The translations under genes and the position numbers were made by a program. A stretch of 64,000 nt of DNA from CAZKCI01 sp964584165 (GTDB taxonomy: Bacteria > Auribacterota > Erginobacteria > Erginobacterales > CAZKCI01). The notes beneath the pieces were generated by a model, which was not told where the DNA came from, did no database searches, and was given only the letters and a program-made list of their open reading frames with translations. This document shows, piece after piece, positions 7,832 through 16,154 of this stretch. Each line of letters starts with the position of its first letter. Position 1 is the stretch's first letter. Location of the stretch: positions 30,305 to 94,304 of the forward strand of contig CAZOYW010000008.1 in assembly GCA_964584165.1 (NCBI GenBank), in the 5' to 3' direction.

Positions 7832-8373
7832 ACCTTCACCGGCTTCTTCTCTTCCGCCGACTCCACCTCGAAGAACTCCTCCTTCTGGAAGTTGAAGGCG
7901 GAGGCGATGAGCTTGGTCGGGAAGATCTCGATCTTGGTGTTGAGGGCCATCGCCTCGTCGTTGTAATGCTGGCGGGCGAAAGCGATCCGGTTCTCGGTGG
8001 TGGCCAGCTCCTCCTGGAGCTTGAGCATGTTCTCGTTGGCCTTGAGCTGGGGGTAGTTCTCCGCCACCGCGAAGAGCGAGCGCAGGGTCTGGGTGAGGGC
8101 GTTCTCGGCCTTGGCCTGGCCGGCCACGCCCTGGGCGGCGATCGCCTCGGCCCGGGCCTTGGTGACGTTCTCCAGGACCTGTCTCTCGTGGGCCATGTAG
8201 CCCTTGCAGGTCTCGACCAGGTTGGGGATGAGGTCGTAGCGGCGCTTTAGTTGGACGTCGATCTGGGACCAGGCGTTCTTGACCCGCTGGCGGAGGCGGA
8301 TCAGGCCGTTGTAGGCGGCGATCGCCCAGAGGACGACGAGGGCGACGATGACGAGGAGCACGAGCAGGGGCAT
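7822..8373 (-). CDS. lemA: LemA family protein
   Basis: Small membrane-anchored protein of the LemA family, molecular role unknown, often paired with HtpX. 183 residues: one N-terminal helix (LVLLVIVALVVLWAIAAYN), then the characteristic RVKNAWSQIDVQLKRRYDLIPNLV split over residues 30-53, and the ENYPQLKANENMLKLQEEL region followed by NRIAFARQHYND. The start has a plausible Shine-Dalgarno (GGAGGAAT on the minus strand). Gene order lemA then htpX is conserved in many bacteria. The C-terminus enters the terminator stem. Confidence 0.95.
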   Translation of the reverse strand: MPLLVLLVIVALVVLWAIAAYNGLIRLRQRVKNAWSQIDVQLKRRYDLIPNLVETCKGYMAHERQVLENVTKARAEAIAAQGVAGQAKAENALTQTLRSLFAVAENYPQLKANENMLKLQEELATTENRIAFARQHYNDEAMALNTKIEIFPTKLIASAFNFQKEEFFEVESAEEKKPVKVSF

Positions 8374-8449
8374 CTCAATTCCTCCTTTGCGGGTTCAGCG
8401 TTGGCCGCGCTGCATGGGCGGGCTAACCGTTCAGTATAACCGGAGCGGG

Positions 8450-8520
8450 GAAATCTCAAATCTAAGATTTCAGATTTCAGATCTCAAATCTCAGATCTCA
8501 GATCTCAAATCTCAAATCGC
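8450..8520. repeat. AGATTTC/AAATCTC word repeat
   Basis: About seven tandem, slightly varied copies of a ten-base unit built from AGATTTC, AAATCTC and AGATCTC. Because AGATTT and AAATCT are complementary, the stretch can fold on itself. A shorter copy occurs at 17711-17740. Confidence 0.85.
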
Positions 8521-8542
8521 AGATCCTCCCCAACGCTCCCTC

Positions 8543-9730
8543 TCACTCCTCCGCCACCTTCCAGGGGGGGCGGGAGAGGAGGTAATCGGAGATCAGGCGG
8601 GCGGCCTCGCGGGCGCCCTTCTCGGTGAAATGGCAGTCGTCGTAGAAGTTTTCCGTTGTGGGGGGGAGTTCCGCGGCGAGGTCGAAGCACTCGGTCCCGC
8701 TCCAGGCGCAGACGCTCTTCAGGACGTCATGGTAGAGTTCAAGGCCGCGGGCCAGGGCGCCAGGGGTGTAGTAGGGGAGGCCGTCCGCGTTCTGGAAGTT
8801 GCCCACCCCGCCCATCCAGAGGCGGGCGGACTCCTCCTCGCTCATCCCCTCCCTCCAGACGGCGGGCTGGGTGATGAAGACGAGGCGGATCCCCTTCTCC
8901 GCCGCCAGGGCGATCATGCGACGGAGGTTGGCGACGTATTCGCGCAGGGCCGGGCCGATCTCCGGCAGGGAGCTGCGCCATTCGCCCGCCTTCCGCCGCC
9001 GCCCGCGCCAGGCCTCGACGATCGTCCCCGCCGCGTCCTGGGGGCTCTCGGCGGCGAGGATCTTCTTCGCTTCCCGCAATCCCCGCCAAACGCCGGTGCG
9101 CTTGTACCAAGGGGGCGGGGGGAGGGAGTATTCGTCGGGGACGAAGAGGAAGGCGTGGTCGATCTGGAGGTCGCGCCCGCCGGGGCGGGAAAGGGCGTGC
9201 GGATCGTAGGCCTGGTCCTGGCGGAGGCGGAGAAGGAGGTCGTTGACCCCGAGGCAGACAATGACCGCGTCCGGGTCGATCAGCTTCAGGGGCAGGTATT
9301 CCAGCTCCAGGGCATGGTCGCGGCTGTTCTGGCCGCTCCGTCCTCCGTTTCCGATCCAGACCCGGCGGTCGGTATCGGCCCGGTTGAGCGCTTCCGCAAT
9401 CAGGGCCGGCCAGGTGCGCGCCTGGTCCAGATAGAGGCACTCCGCGGCCGAGCCCCCGAGGATGAGGATGCGGTAATCGTCGTCCGGGGAGGGCTCCTCC
9501 CCCCGCAGGCCGTAGGAATTGGTGACAAAGCGGGCGCGCGGGCTGGTCCCGGGGAGGATGTCCGGGCGGGGAGAGAAGGTCCTATGCAGGCCGGGGGGCC
9601 AGACGTAGAAGTAGTCGGAAGGGGGGAAGAGCTGGCCGGCCGCCAGCTCGAAGACGAGCGCCGCCGCCGCGGCCGTGCAGAGGGCGAAGAGGGCGGTGAG
9701 GAGACAGCGCATGAACGGCCGTCGCTTCAT
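8543..9730 (-). CDS. SGNH/GDSL-type hydrolase with N-terminal signal anchor
   Basis: Predicted periplasmic or anchored esterase/acyl hydrolase. 395 residues with a basic N-terminus and hydrophobic segment (LLTALFALCTAAAAALVFEL), so the catalytic domain is outside the cytoplasm. SGNH blocks are visible: ILGGSAAEC (catalytic Ser in GGS), GNGG, CLGVND (block III Gly and Asn), and the C-terminal DDCHFTEKGA (DxxH pair). Similar proteins occur beside LPS and exopolysaccharide genes, where they may act on sugar acyl groups. The substrate here is unknown. The gene is transcribed away from the kdtA fusion. A second start at 9712 would also keep the hydrophobic segment. Confidence 0.75.
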   Translation of the reverse strand: MKRRPFMRCLLTALFALCTAAAAALVFELAAGQLFPPSDYFYVWPPGLHRTFSPRPDILPGTSPRARFVTNSYGLRGEEPSPDDDYRILILGGSAAECLYLDQARTWPALIAEALNRADTDRRVWIGNGGRSGQNSRDHALELEYLPLKLIDPDAVIVCLGVNDLLLRLRQDQAYDPHALSRPGGRDLQIDHAFLFVPDEYSLPPPPWYKRTGVWRGLREAKKILAAESPQDAAGTIVEAWRGRRRKAGEWRSSLPEIGPALREYVANLRRMIALAAEKGIRLVFITQPAVWREGMSEEESARLWMGGVGNFQNADGLPYYTPGALARGLELYHDVLKSVCAWSGTECFDLAAELPPTTENFYDDCHFTEKGAREAARLISDYLLSRPPWKVAEE

Positions 9731-9763
9731 CTCCCCGGAAACTTTACCGCCGGGAGGCCGGGG

Positions 9764-9791
9764 TTGTCAATGGCGGCGTTTACCGTATAAT
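9764..9791 (+). promoter_or_regulatory. Sigma70-type promoter for the LPS core block
   Basis: TTGTCA (9764-9769), 16-base spacer, TATAAT (9786-9791). The start point would fall near 9798, at the foot of the hairpin at 9799-9824, giving an mRNA that begins with a stem-loop. Confidence 0.6.
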
Positions 9792-9798
9792 CCCCATC

Positions 9799-9824
9799 CG
9801 GGGAAGACGATTCCGTCTTCCCCG
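9799..9824 (+). other. 5'-leader hairpin before the kdtA fusion
   Basis: CGGGGAAGACG pairs over 11 bp with CGTCTTCCCCG around ATTC. It is followed by the purine-rich ribosome binding site GGGAAGGGAAG and the ATG at 9843. Its position at the predicted 5' end suggests transcript protection. Confidence 0.6.
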
Positions 9825-9842
9825 AAGGGAAGGGAAGAAGCC

Positions 9843-11630
9843 ATGATCATCCGGGGGAGAGTCTCGGCCCAGGGGCACGGGACCGCCCGCGCTCGCAACG
9901 ACCGGATCGCGGAGCGGTTATACCGGTCCATCCCCGACCTGCGCGGCTACGATCTGGGGACGCTGAATGTCGATCTCTCCGAACCGGCCGGGCTCGAGAT
10001 CGCGGCCCTGGACGGACCGGGGCGGGTCGAAGTCAACGTCGCGAAGACAAGCTATCCCTGGCGCCGCCGGGCGATCCGGGCCGAGAGGATCGTTTTCCTT
10101 CCGGTCGAGTTCAGCCTGCCCGGTCGGGTTTCCCGCCGGCGGGGCTATCTCTATCTCCCCTCCCGGTCGTCGCGGCCGTCCCGGGGGATACTGGAGCTGA
10201 TAAGCCGGGAGAACCTGCGGGCGACAGGAGGGGTGGAGAGCGGGGACGCGGTGGAGATCTATCTACCCGACCGGAAGGGCGCCGCTCCGGTCCGCTCCGG
10301 GGCGTTCGCCAACCGCGCGCTGACCTTCCTCTACGGGTCGCTCTTCGCTTGCGCTTTTCTCCTCTCCTTCCCCTATCTCCTCTTCCGCCTGGCCACCACC
10401 CGCCGCTTCCGGACCGGCCTTGCCGAACGTTTTGGCCTCTACGGGGACCTCGCCTCCTCCCTCTCCCGGGGACGCTCGATCTGGGTGCAGGCCTCCTCGG
10501 TAGGGGAGGTCTCGGCTTCGCTCCCGCTGATCCGCCTGCTCCGGGAGTCCTTCCCCGACGATCGAATCCTGGTCAGCTGCCAGACCGCGACCGGCCGCCA
10601 GGCGGTCCGGGAGAAGCTCGCCGGGCTCGCCGTCGGCGTCCTCTGCCCGCTCGACTTCCCGCCCCTGGTCGCGAGCCTCATCCGGCGGGCCTCGCCTCGC
10701 CTCCTCATCCTGATCGAGACCGAGATCTGGCCGGGGCTGATCCTCTCCTGCTCCCGGCTCGGGGTGCCGATCGCCATGGTCAACGGCCGCCTCTCCCGCC
10801 GCTCCTCCCGCGCCTACCGCCGCTTCGCCTGGGCTTTCCGGCCGGTCCTCCGGAGGATCTCCCGCTGCAATATGCGGAACGAGGAGGACGCCCGGCGGAT
10901 CAAGCGCTTGGGAGTGGACCCGGCGCGGGTGCGGGTGCTCGGGAACGTCAAGTTCGACTCCCTGCCGCCGGCCGAGATCGGCCCGGAGGAGTCCCGCGCC
11001 CTTTCCCGGCGGATCGGGCTTAAGCCCGGCGACCTTCTCCTCGTCGGCGGATCCACCTTCGCCGGAGAGGAGGAGATCCTGCTCAGGGTGTACCGCACAC
11101 TCAAGTCCCGCTTCTCCCGCCTCCGGCTCCTCCTCGCCCCCCGCCATCTCGAGCGGGTGGAGGAGGTCGTCGCCGCCGTCTCCGCGGCTGGGGAATCCTG
11201 CCGTCTCTTCGGATCGGAAGACGCCCCCGGCCCCGATCCGGTCGTCGTCCTCGACCGGATGGGCGTCCTCTTCTCCCTCTACTCCCAGGCCGCGGCGGTC
11301 TTCATCGGGCGGTCCCTCGCCGGGAGCGGCGGCCAGAACCCGATCGAGCCGGCGGCCTGGTCCGTCCCCGTCCTCTTCGGGCCGGCCATGGACAACTTTC
11401 GCGACAGCGCCCGCCTCCTCCGGGAGGCGGGCGGGGCGGTCCGGGTCGCCGATGAGGGGGAGCTCGCCTCCGCCCTGGCCGCGCTTTTTGCCGATCCCGC
11501 CCGCCGTCTCGAGATGGGGAGAAGGGCGCGGTTGGCGGTGGAGTCCCGCCGGGGCGCCTCGCGGCGCAACCTCGAGTCCCTGAGCGAGCTCCTGGCCGAC
11601 GTCCGGACCGGAGCGGACGGATCAGACTGA
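9843..11630 (+). CDS. waaA: Fusion of a RibK-like (DUF120) domain to Kdo transferase KdtA/WaaA
   Basis: 595 residues. The C-terminal part (from about 150) is a GT30 3-deoxy-D-manno-octulosonic acid transferase, which moves Kdo from CMP-Kdo onto lipid IVA. It shows a membrane anchor (LFACAFLLSFPYLLF), ASSVGEV with the catalytic Glu, IETEIWPG, NGRLSRRS, VLGNVKFD and GGQNPIEPA. The first 140 residues resemble archaeal CTP-dependent riboflavin kinase: MIIRGRVSAQGHGTA, then GTLNV at 39-43 (the family's Mg and flavin-binding motif), and near the end ESGDAVEIYLP, matching the family's closing DGDxVxI strand. No start codon lies between the halves. ATG 9843 is chosen for its purine-rich ribosome binding site. 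First gene of the lipid A/core block. Confidence 0.85.
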   Translation: MIIRGRVSAQGHGTARARNDRIAERLYRSIPDLRGYDLGTLNVDLSEPAGLEIAALDGPGRVEVNVAKTSYPWRRRAIRAERIVFLPVEFSLPGRVSRRRGYLYLPSRSSRPSRGILELISRENLRATGGVESGDAVEIYLPDRKGAAPVRSGAFANRALTFLYGSLFACAFLLSFPYLLFRLATTRRFRTGLAERFGLYGDLASSLSRGRSIWVQASSVGEVSASLPLIRLLRESFPDDRILVSCQTATGRQAVREKLAGLAVGVLCPLDFPPLVASLIRRASPRLLILIETEIWPGLILSCSRLGVPIAMVNGRLSRRSSRAYRRFAWAFRPVLRRISRCNMRNEEDARRIKRLGVDPARVRVLGNVKFDSLPPAEIGPEESRALSRRIGLKPGDLLLVGGSTFAGEEEILLRVYRTLKSRFSRLRLLLAPRHLERVEEVVAAVSAAGESCRLFGSEDAPGPDPVVVLDRMGVLFSLYSQAAAVFIGRSLAGSGGQNPIEPAAWSVPVLFGPAMDNFRDSARLLREAGGAVRVADEGELASALAALFADPARRLEMGRRARLAVESRRGASRRNLESLSELLADVRTGADGSD

Positions 11631-11727
11631 TCGGCGTTCGCCCGCGTAACCGAGGCCTTACATCGCCCCGGTTCTTCCCCTTGTTTCCCCCGTTTCTCTG
11701 GGGTAGGATTGCCTCCCGAGGTCTCCC

Positions 11728-12918
11728 GTGAGAGAAAGACTGGAAAGCTTCTTCCTGGAAGTGGTCGAGAACCGCCGGAAGGGGCCGGCGATCGCCGCCC
11801 TGAAAGGCTCTCTCTGGCTCTTCTCCATCCTCTACCGCCTCGCGATCCAGTGCCGCGTTCTCCTCTACCGCATCCATCTCTTCCCGACCCGCTCGGTCAC
11901 CGCCTGGGTGATCAGCGTGGGCAACGTCACCGTCGGGGGGACGGGGAAGACGCCGGTGGTGGAGCGGCTGGCCCGCCTCCTCAGCCAGCATGGGAGGAAG
12001 GTCGCGATCGTGAGCCGCGGCTACCGCCGCTCCACCGGCCCCCTCCTGGCGCGCCTGAAGGAAAAGCTCCTGGGCGCCCCCACCACCCGGGTAGTCTCGG
12101 ACGGAGGGCGCATCTTCCTGACCGCGCGGGTGGCCGGCGACGAGCCCTACCTCCTCGCCTCCAACCTGGAGGGGATCCCGGTCCTGGTCAACCGCCGCCG
12201 GGCCAAGGCCGCCCTCTACGCGGCCAAGAGGCTCAAGGCCGACACCATCATCCTCGACGACGGCTTCCAGCACCTGGGACTGAAGCGCGATCTGGACATC
12301 GTCCTCGTCGACTCCCAGCGCCCCTTCGGCAACGGCCACCTGATACCCCGGGGGATCCTCCGCGAGCCGCCCCGCAACCTGGACCGGGCCGACATCATCC
12401 TCGTCACCAAGGCCGAAGCCGGGTGCGCCGGCGGCCTCAAGCAGTCCCTCGCCCGCTACAACTCCCGGGCCGAGATCATGGAATGCCGGCACCAGCCCCT
12501 CTTCCTCCGCGATTTGAGGACCTCGCTCAAGACCTCTTTGGCCTTCCTGCAAGGCGCCAAGGTCTGCTCGGTGGCGGGGATCGCCCACCCCGAGGGGTTC
12601 GAAAGGCTCCTCGCCGAGCTGGGGGCGGAGGTGGTGAAGAAGCACCGCTTCGCCGATCACCACTTCTACGTTTCCCAGGAGATGATCGATTTGATGAACG
12701 AGGCCTGGCGGATGGGGGCCGAGGTCATCGTCACCACCGAGAAGGATGCCGCGCGCTTTCCTCTCCTCCCCCCCACCGGCCTCCCGGTCTATTCCCTGCG
12801 CGTCCAGGTGGAGACGCTCGAGGGCGCGGAGAACTTCGACTCCTCCTTCCTCCGGCTCCTCCGCGACCGGGAGAAAGGACGCCGGAATGAAGCCCGCTCC
12901 TCCGCGCGCGGCGTATAG
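11728..12918 (+). CDS. lpxK: Tetraacyldisaccharide 4'-kinase
   Basis: Phosphorylates the 4' position of the lipid A disaccharide at the inner face of the cytoplasmic membrane. The GTG start at 11728 gives 396 residues. An N-terminal amphipathic region (ALKGSLWLFSILYRLAIQCR) precedes the P-loop SVGNVTVGGTGKTPVVERLA at about 63-82, the VSRGYRR motif, and DDGFQHLGLKRDLDIVLVD, all diagnostic of LpxK. The late TTEKDAARF motif is also present. It sits 97 bases downstream of the kdtA fusion. The family normally acts just before Kdo transfer, so the pairing is logical. Confidence 0.96.
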   Translation: MRERLESFFLEVVENRRKGPAIAALKGSLWLFSILYRLAIQCRVLLYRIHLFPTRSVTAWVISVGNVTVGGTGKTPVVERLARLLSQHGRKVAIVSRGYRRSTGPLLARLKEKLLGAPTTRVVSDGGRIFLTARVAGDEPYLLASNLEGIPVLVNRRRAKAALYAAKRLKADTIILDDGFQHLGLKRDLDIVLVDSQRPFGNGHLIPRGILREPPRNLDRADIILVTKAEAGCAGGLKQSLARYNSRAEIMECRHQPLFLRDLRTSLKTSLAFLQGAKVCSVAGIAHPEGFERLLAELGAEVVKKHRFADHHFYVSQEMIDLMNEAWRMGAEVIVTTEKDAARFPLLPPTGLPVYSLRVQVETLEGAENFDSSFLRLLRDREKGRRNEARSSARGV

Positions 12919-12931
12919 ACTTCCGCCGTCT

Positions 12932-12966
12932 CTTTTCTGACTTCTCACTTCTCACTTCTTACTTAT
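12932..12966. repeat. ACTTCTC word repeat, single arm
   Basis: Four varied copies of a seven-base unit (TGACTTC, TCACTTC, TTACTT) immediately before the acyltransferase start, leaving no Shine-Dalgarno. Confidence 0.75.
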
Positions 12967-12967
12967 T

Positions 12968-13819
12968 ATGTTGTCTTACTGGCTCCTCATCGCCGCCCGC
13001 CGGGCCCTCTGGATCGTCCCGGAGCGCGTGGCCCGCGCTCTCGGCGGCTGGGCGGGCGCGGCGGCGTTCCTCTTCGACCGCCGCCATCGCCGGGTGGCCC
13101 GGGACAACCTGGCCCGCGCTTTCCCGGGGAAATCGCCGGGCGAGATCGACCGGATCGCCCGCGATTCCTTCCGGAACGCCGGGCGGACGGCGGTGGAGTT
13201 CTTCCGGGTTCCCGCCCTTTTCCGCTCCTCCTGGCAAGAGCGCTTCGCCGTCACCGGCGGGGAGAGAGTCCGGGAGGCATTCCGGAGGGGGAAGGGGATC
13301 ATCTTTATCCTGGCCCATTTCGGGAACTGGGAATACCTGGCGGTCCTGCCCCGACTCCTCGGTTTCCGGGGCGGCGCGATCGGCCAGGAGATCAAGAACC
13401 CGGCCGTCGACGGCCTGGTCAAAGACACCCGGGAAGAGATGGGCCTCGATCTTTTCCCTAAAGGGGAGAGCGCCGCCGTCGTCCTCGGCTATCTCTCCCG
13501 GAACGGCGGCGTGGCGATCCTCTGCGACCAGCGAGCGAGGAAGATGTCGGTCCAGATCCCCTTCTTCGGACGGGAAGCGCCGGCGACCGCCGCCCCCGCG
13601 GTCCTCGCCCTGCGGGGAGGGGCGGCCCTCCTGCCCGCCTTCCTCTACCCGGAGGGGGACCGCTACCGGGTGGAGATCGGCGAGGAGATAAGCGTTCCCC
13701 GGGAACTCCCCCCCGCCCGCGCGGTCGAGGAGACGACGCGGCGGATCGGCGCGGTGATCGAGGAGGCCGTGCGGGGACGCCCCGACCTCTGGCTCTGGGG
13801 GCACCGGAGATGGGGATGA
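12968..13819 (+). CDS. lpxL: Lipid A late acyltransferase (LpxL/HtrB family)
   Basis: Transfers a secondary acyl chain to Kdo-lipid A. 283 residues, slightly shorter than E. coli LpxL. An N-terminal hydrophobic/amphipathic stretch (WLLIAARRALWIVPERVARAL) precedes RVARDNLARAFPGKSP and the catalytic HFGNWE (HX4D/E motif) near residue 117. The following GFRGGAIGQEIKNP and later ILCDQRARKMSVQIPFFGREA are typical of the family, where the region around DQ lines the acyl site. A single member here, so whether it adds a first or second secondary chain is open. No Shine-Dalgarno, because the upstream bases are word repeat. Confidence 0.92.
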   Translation: MLSYWLLIAARRALWIVPERVARALGGWAGAAAFLFDRRHRRVARDNLARAFPGKSPGEIDRIARDSFRNAGRTAVEFFRVPALFRSSWQERFAVTGGERVREAFRRGKGIIFILAHFGNWEYLAVLPRLLGFRGGAIGQEIKNPAVDGLVKDTREEMGLDLFPKGESAAVVLGYLSRNGGVAILCDQRARKMSVQIPFFGREAPATAAPAVLALRGGAALLPAFLYPEGDRYRVEIGEEISVPRELPPARAVEETTRRIGAVIEEAVRGRPDLWLWGHRRWG

Positions 13820-13830
13820 ATGGATTAACA

Positions 13831-13928
13831 GGTTCAAGGTTCAACGGTTCAAGGGCTCAACGGTTAACAAATAACCGCTGAACATCTAAACCGCTGAGCC
13901 GTGAACCGCTGAACCGTGAACCGCTGAA
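13831..13928. repeat. GTTCA word repeat with two inverted arms
   Basis: Left arm 13831-13867 is built from GGTTCAA and CGGTTCAAGG; right arm 13872-13928 from CCGCTGAA and CCGTGAA, the reverse-complement vocabulary. A very short spacer separates them. The same words recur at 26787, 31065, 35136 and 36546. Confidence 0.9.
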
Positions 13929-13932
13929 GCGC

Positions 13933-14970
13933 ATGAAAGAGCCCGCGTTGCCGATCCGTTCGATCCTGATCAAGGCCCCCAACTGGGTCGGGGACAACGT
14001 CTTCACCTTCCCCGCGGTGGCGGCGGCCCGTTCCCTCTTCCCCGCCGCCGGCATCTCGGTCCTGGTCAAGCGGGGGATCGCGCCGCTCTGGGAACTGGTG
14101 GAGGGCGTCCGGGAGGTCATCCCCTACCAGGTCCGGGGAGGGGCGAGGGACCTTTCCGCCAAAGCCGCTCTCGTCCGTTCGCTCCGTCAGAAGCGGTTCG
14201 ATCTCGCCCTGATCTTCCCCCGCTCCCTGGAATCGGCGATCTGGGTCTGCCTGGCCGGCATCCCGGAGCGGTGGGGCTACGCCGAGGAGGGGAGGTCGCT
14301 CCTCCTCACCCGCCGCCGGGAGTGCGCTCGGGGCTACCGCCACACCCACCGGATCGACTACTACTACCGCCTGGTCGCCGATCTCCCCGAGGGGACTCCG
14401 GCGCCGCTCGCCCCCGTCTCCCTCCCCGAGGGGCTGCGGGCTCGGGCGCGGGAGGCGCTGGAGAGGGCGACGGGGAGGGCGGACTGGAAGCGCCTCTACG
14501 GCCTCCACCCCCGAGCCAGCCACGGCCCCGCCAAGTGCTGGCCGCTCGAGAGCTACGGCCGCCTGGCCGCGGAGCTCTCGCGCGGGGAGGAGAGCGCGGT
14601 GATCGTCTTCGGAAACGCCGTCGAGGCGGAGCTGGCCGGGAGGGTGGCCCGGGGCGGGGGCCGGCGCGTTTTCTCGCTCGCCGGGGAGACCGACCTGAAG
14701 GATCTCGCGGGACTCATCGGCCTCTGCCGGGTCTTCGTGGCCAACGACACGGGGCCTCTCCACCTGGCCGCCGCCCTCGGGGTCCCCGTGGTCGGCCTCT
14801 TCGGCTCCTCCGACCCCGCGGCGACCGCCCCCCGGGGCGACAAGGCCCGGACGATCTACAAGGCCGTTCCCTGCTCGCCCTGCCTCCGCCGAGTCTGCCC
14901 GACCGATTTCCGCTGCATGACGGAGATAACGGTGGAGGAGGTCTTATCCGCCGTCCAGGAACTGGCCTGA
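13933..14970 (+). CDS. waaF: ADP-heptose:LPS heptosyltransferase II (GT9)
   Basis: Adds the second L-glycero-D-manno-heptose to the inner core. 345 residues. The start IRSILIKAPNWVGDNVFTFP carries the WaaF-type N-W-(V/I)-GD motif. The C-terminal half has the GT9 ADP-heptose-binding pattern FVANDTGPLHLAAALGVPV near 270 and GLFGSSDP. The late pair CSPCLRRVCP resembles the Cys-rich tail common in heptosyltransferase II. The ATG lies five bases after the repeat, with only a weak GAAG upstream. Confidence 0.93.
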   Translation: MKEPALPIRSILIKAPNWVGDNVFTFPAVAAARSLFPAAGISVLVKRGIAPLWELVEGVREVIPYQVRGGARDLSAKAALVRSLRQKRFDLALIFPRSLESAIWVCLAGIPERWGYAEEGRSLLLTRRRECARGYRHTHRIDYYYRLVADLPEGTPAPLAPVSLPEGLRARAREALERATGRADWKRLYGLHPRASHGPAKCWPLESYGRLAAELSRGEESAVIVFGNAVEAELAGRVARGGGRRVFSLAGETDLKDLAGLIGLCRVFVANDTGPLHLAAALGVPVVGLFGSSDPAATAPRGDKARTIYKAVPCSPCLRRVCPTDFRCMTEITVEEVLSAVQELA

Positions 14971-14995
14971 GGTCTGGACGGACCCGGCCGGCTTG

Positions 14996-15012
14996 CAGAT
15001 CACTGATTACTT
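14996..15012. repeat. Single-arm TGATCA word remnant
   Basis: CAGATCACTGATTACTT, the same wording as the right arms at 20948 and 62233, directly before the radical SAM gene. Confidence 0.6.
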
Positions 15013-15027
15013 ATCCTTGGGTTGCCG

Positions 15028-15900
15028 ATGGATACCCTCTTCCTCGTCCTGACCGGGAGCTGTTCCAAGGCCTGCCCCTTCTGCTTCTACCGGACGGGCT
15101 ATCTCGATCATCCCGCGGAGGAGCTCACCACGGGGGAAGCGATCCTGGCCCTAGAGCGGGCGAAGGAGCTCCAGGCGAAGTCCGTGATCTTCACCGGTGG
15201 CGAGCCGCTCATCCGAACCGATTTCCCGGAGATCGCGCGGGCGGCCGGTCGTCTCGGCCTGCGCCGCCTCCTCCTGAGCGGCGGGGTTTTCCCGGGCCGT
15301 CCGGGGAGCGGAATTGGCCTGCGCGAACTCGCGGAAGCGGTCGCGTTCTCGGTCAACTCCCTCGCCGAGGCTGAACGGCTGGAGCGTTCCGCAGGTCTCC
15401 TGGCGGAGTTTCCCCCGGACGCGGTAACGGTCACGACCGTCTTCCACCGGGAGAACCTCGCCGACCTCCCCGCCCTGGTCGACTGGGCCGGGCGGAAAGG
15501 GTGGGGGATGATCCTCCAGCCCGCCTTCATCCCCCGCGCCTCCCCCTTACGTCCGCGCTTCTCCCCCTCGGCGCTGAGCGGCGTGGAATGGGAAGATCTG
15601 GAGCGCCTTCTCCGGTCGTGGGGACGGGAATTCGCCGGAGACCGCTACCCGGCCTACATCGGCGCACTCTACCGGGGAGGGAGCGCGCGCCCCTCCTCCT
15701 GCGCCATGGGGCGGCGCTCCTTCGTAATCGACTCCGACGGCGCGGTCTACCCCTGCTTCCACCGCCGGGACCTCAAGGCGGGCGGGATCCTCCGCGATCC
15801 CCTCCCCGGGATACGGGAGAGCCTCGCCCGCTCCGCCCGCCTCCTCGCCTCCGCCCCCTGTTACGGCGAGCACTGCGTCTCCCTTTTCGCCGGGGAATGA
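15028..15900 (+). CDS. Radical SAM protein with C-terminal SPASM-like cysteines
   Basis: 290 residues from ATG 15028 (TTG 15022 would add two). The CSKACPFC motif near residue 13 is a C-x3-C-x2-C radical SAM cluster site, and FTGGEPL matches the SAM-contact GGE motif. The C-terminal third has additional cysteines arranged like a SPASM/twitch domain: SCAMGRRSFVIDSDGAVYPC and the final CYGEHC. Such proteins modify peptides or small molecules. Its place between two heptosyltransferases suggests a role in LPS core or an associated modification, but this is inference and no substrate is evident. No Shine-Dalgarno. Confidence 0.8.
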   Translation: MDTLFLVLTGSCSKACPFCFYRTGYLDHPAEELTTGEAILALERAKELQAKSVIFTGGEPLIRTDFPEIARAAGRLGLRRLLLSGGVFPGRPGSGIGLRELAEAVAFSVNSLAEAERLERSAGLLAEFPPDAVTVTTVFHRENLADLPALVDWAGRKGWGMILQPAFIPRASPLRPRFSPSALSGVEWEDLERLLRSWGREFAGDRYPAYIGALYRGGSARPSSCAMGRRSFVIDSDGAVYPCFHRRDLKAGGILRDPLPGIRESLARSARLLASAPCYGEHCVSLFAGE

Positions 15901-15936
15901 CTTGGTGGTAAAAACCCCGCCCCGGCCCCGCTTTTT

Positions 15937-16050
15937 AACCACGAATCTCGCGCCTGCCCGCCGCAGCCCGAAGGGCGGAGGCGGGAATAAAGCGCGAATG
16001 GGCCTGCCCGGCCCGGCGATTTCACCGCGAATAGGCGCGCATCAAAGAAG
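15937..16050. repeat. GCGAAT-word region
   Basis: Loose copies of ACGAATCTCGCG, GAATAAAGCGCGAATG and CCGCGAATAGGCGCG, plus an inverted pair (CGCCTGCCCGCC with GGCGGAGGCG). The phrase AATAAAGCGCGAATG recurs at about 42676. This fills most of the gap 15901-16154. Confidence 0.6.
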
Positions 16051-16071
16051 GCGGAGGAGCGATCGGTGTGC

Positions 16072-16077
16072 TATAAT
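16072..16077 (+). promoter_or_regulatory. Extended -10 promoter element
   Basis: TGCTATAAT, an extended -10 (TGnTATAAT), 78 bases before the DUF6941-type start. No clear -35. An ATG lies five bases further on, so a leaderless longer form is conceivable. Confidence 0.5.
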
Positions 16078-16154
16078 CCGCCATGATACCCGCCTGTACC
16101 GCCCGCCGACGGGCAGGCGCGAAATCCGTGGAATCTCTTGAATCGAGGAGCGCT

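Noticed and set aside
13831..13928. tRNA gene, suggested by GGTTCAA strings
   Set aside because: No cloverleaf can be drawn; the string is just the repeated word. No tRNA or rRNA gene was seen anywhere in the window.
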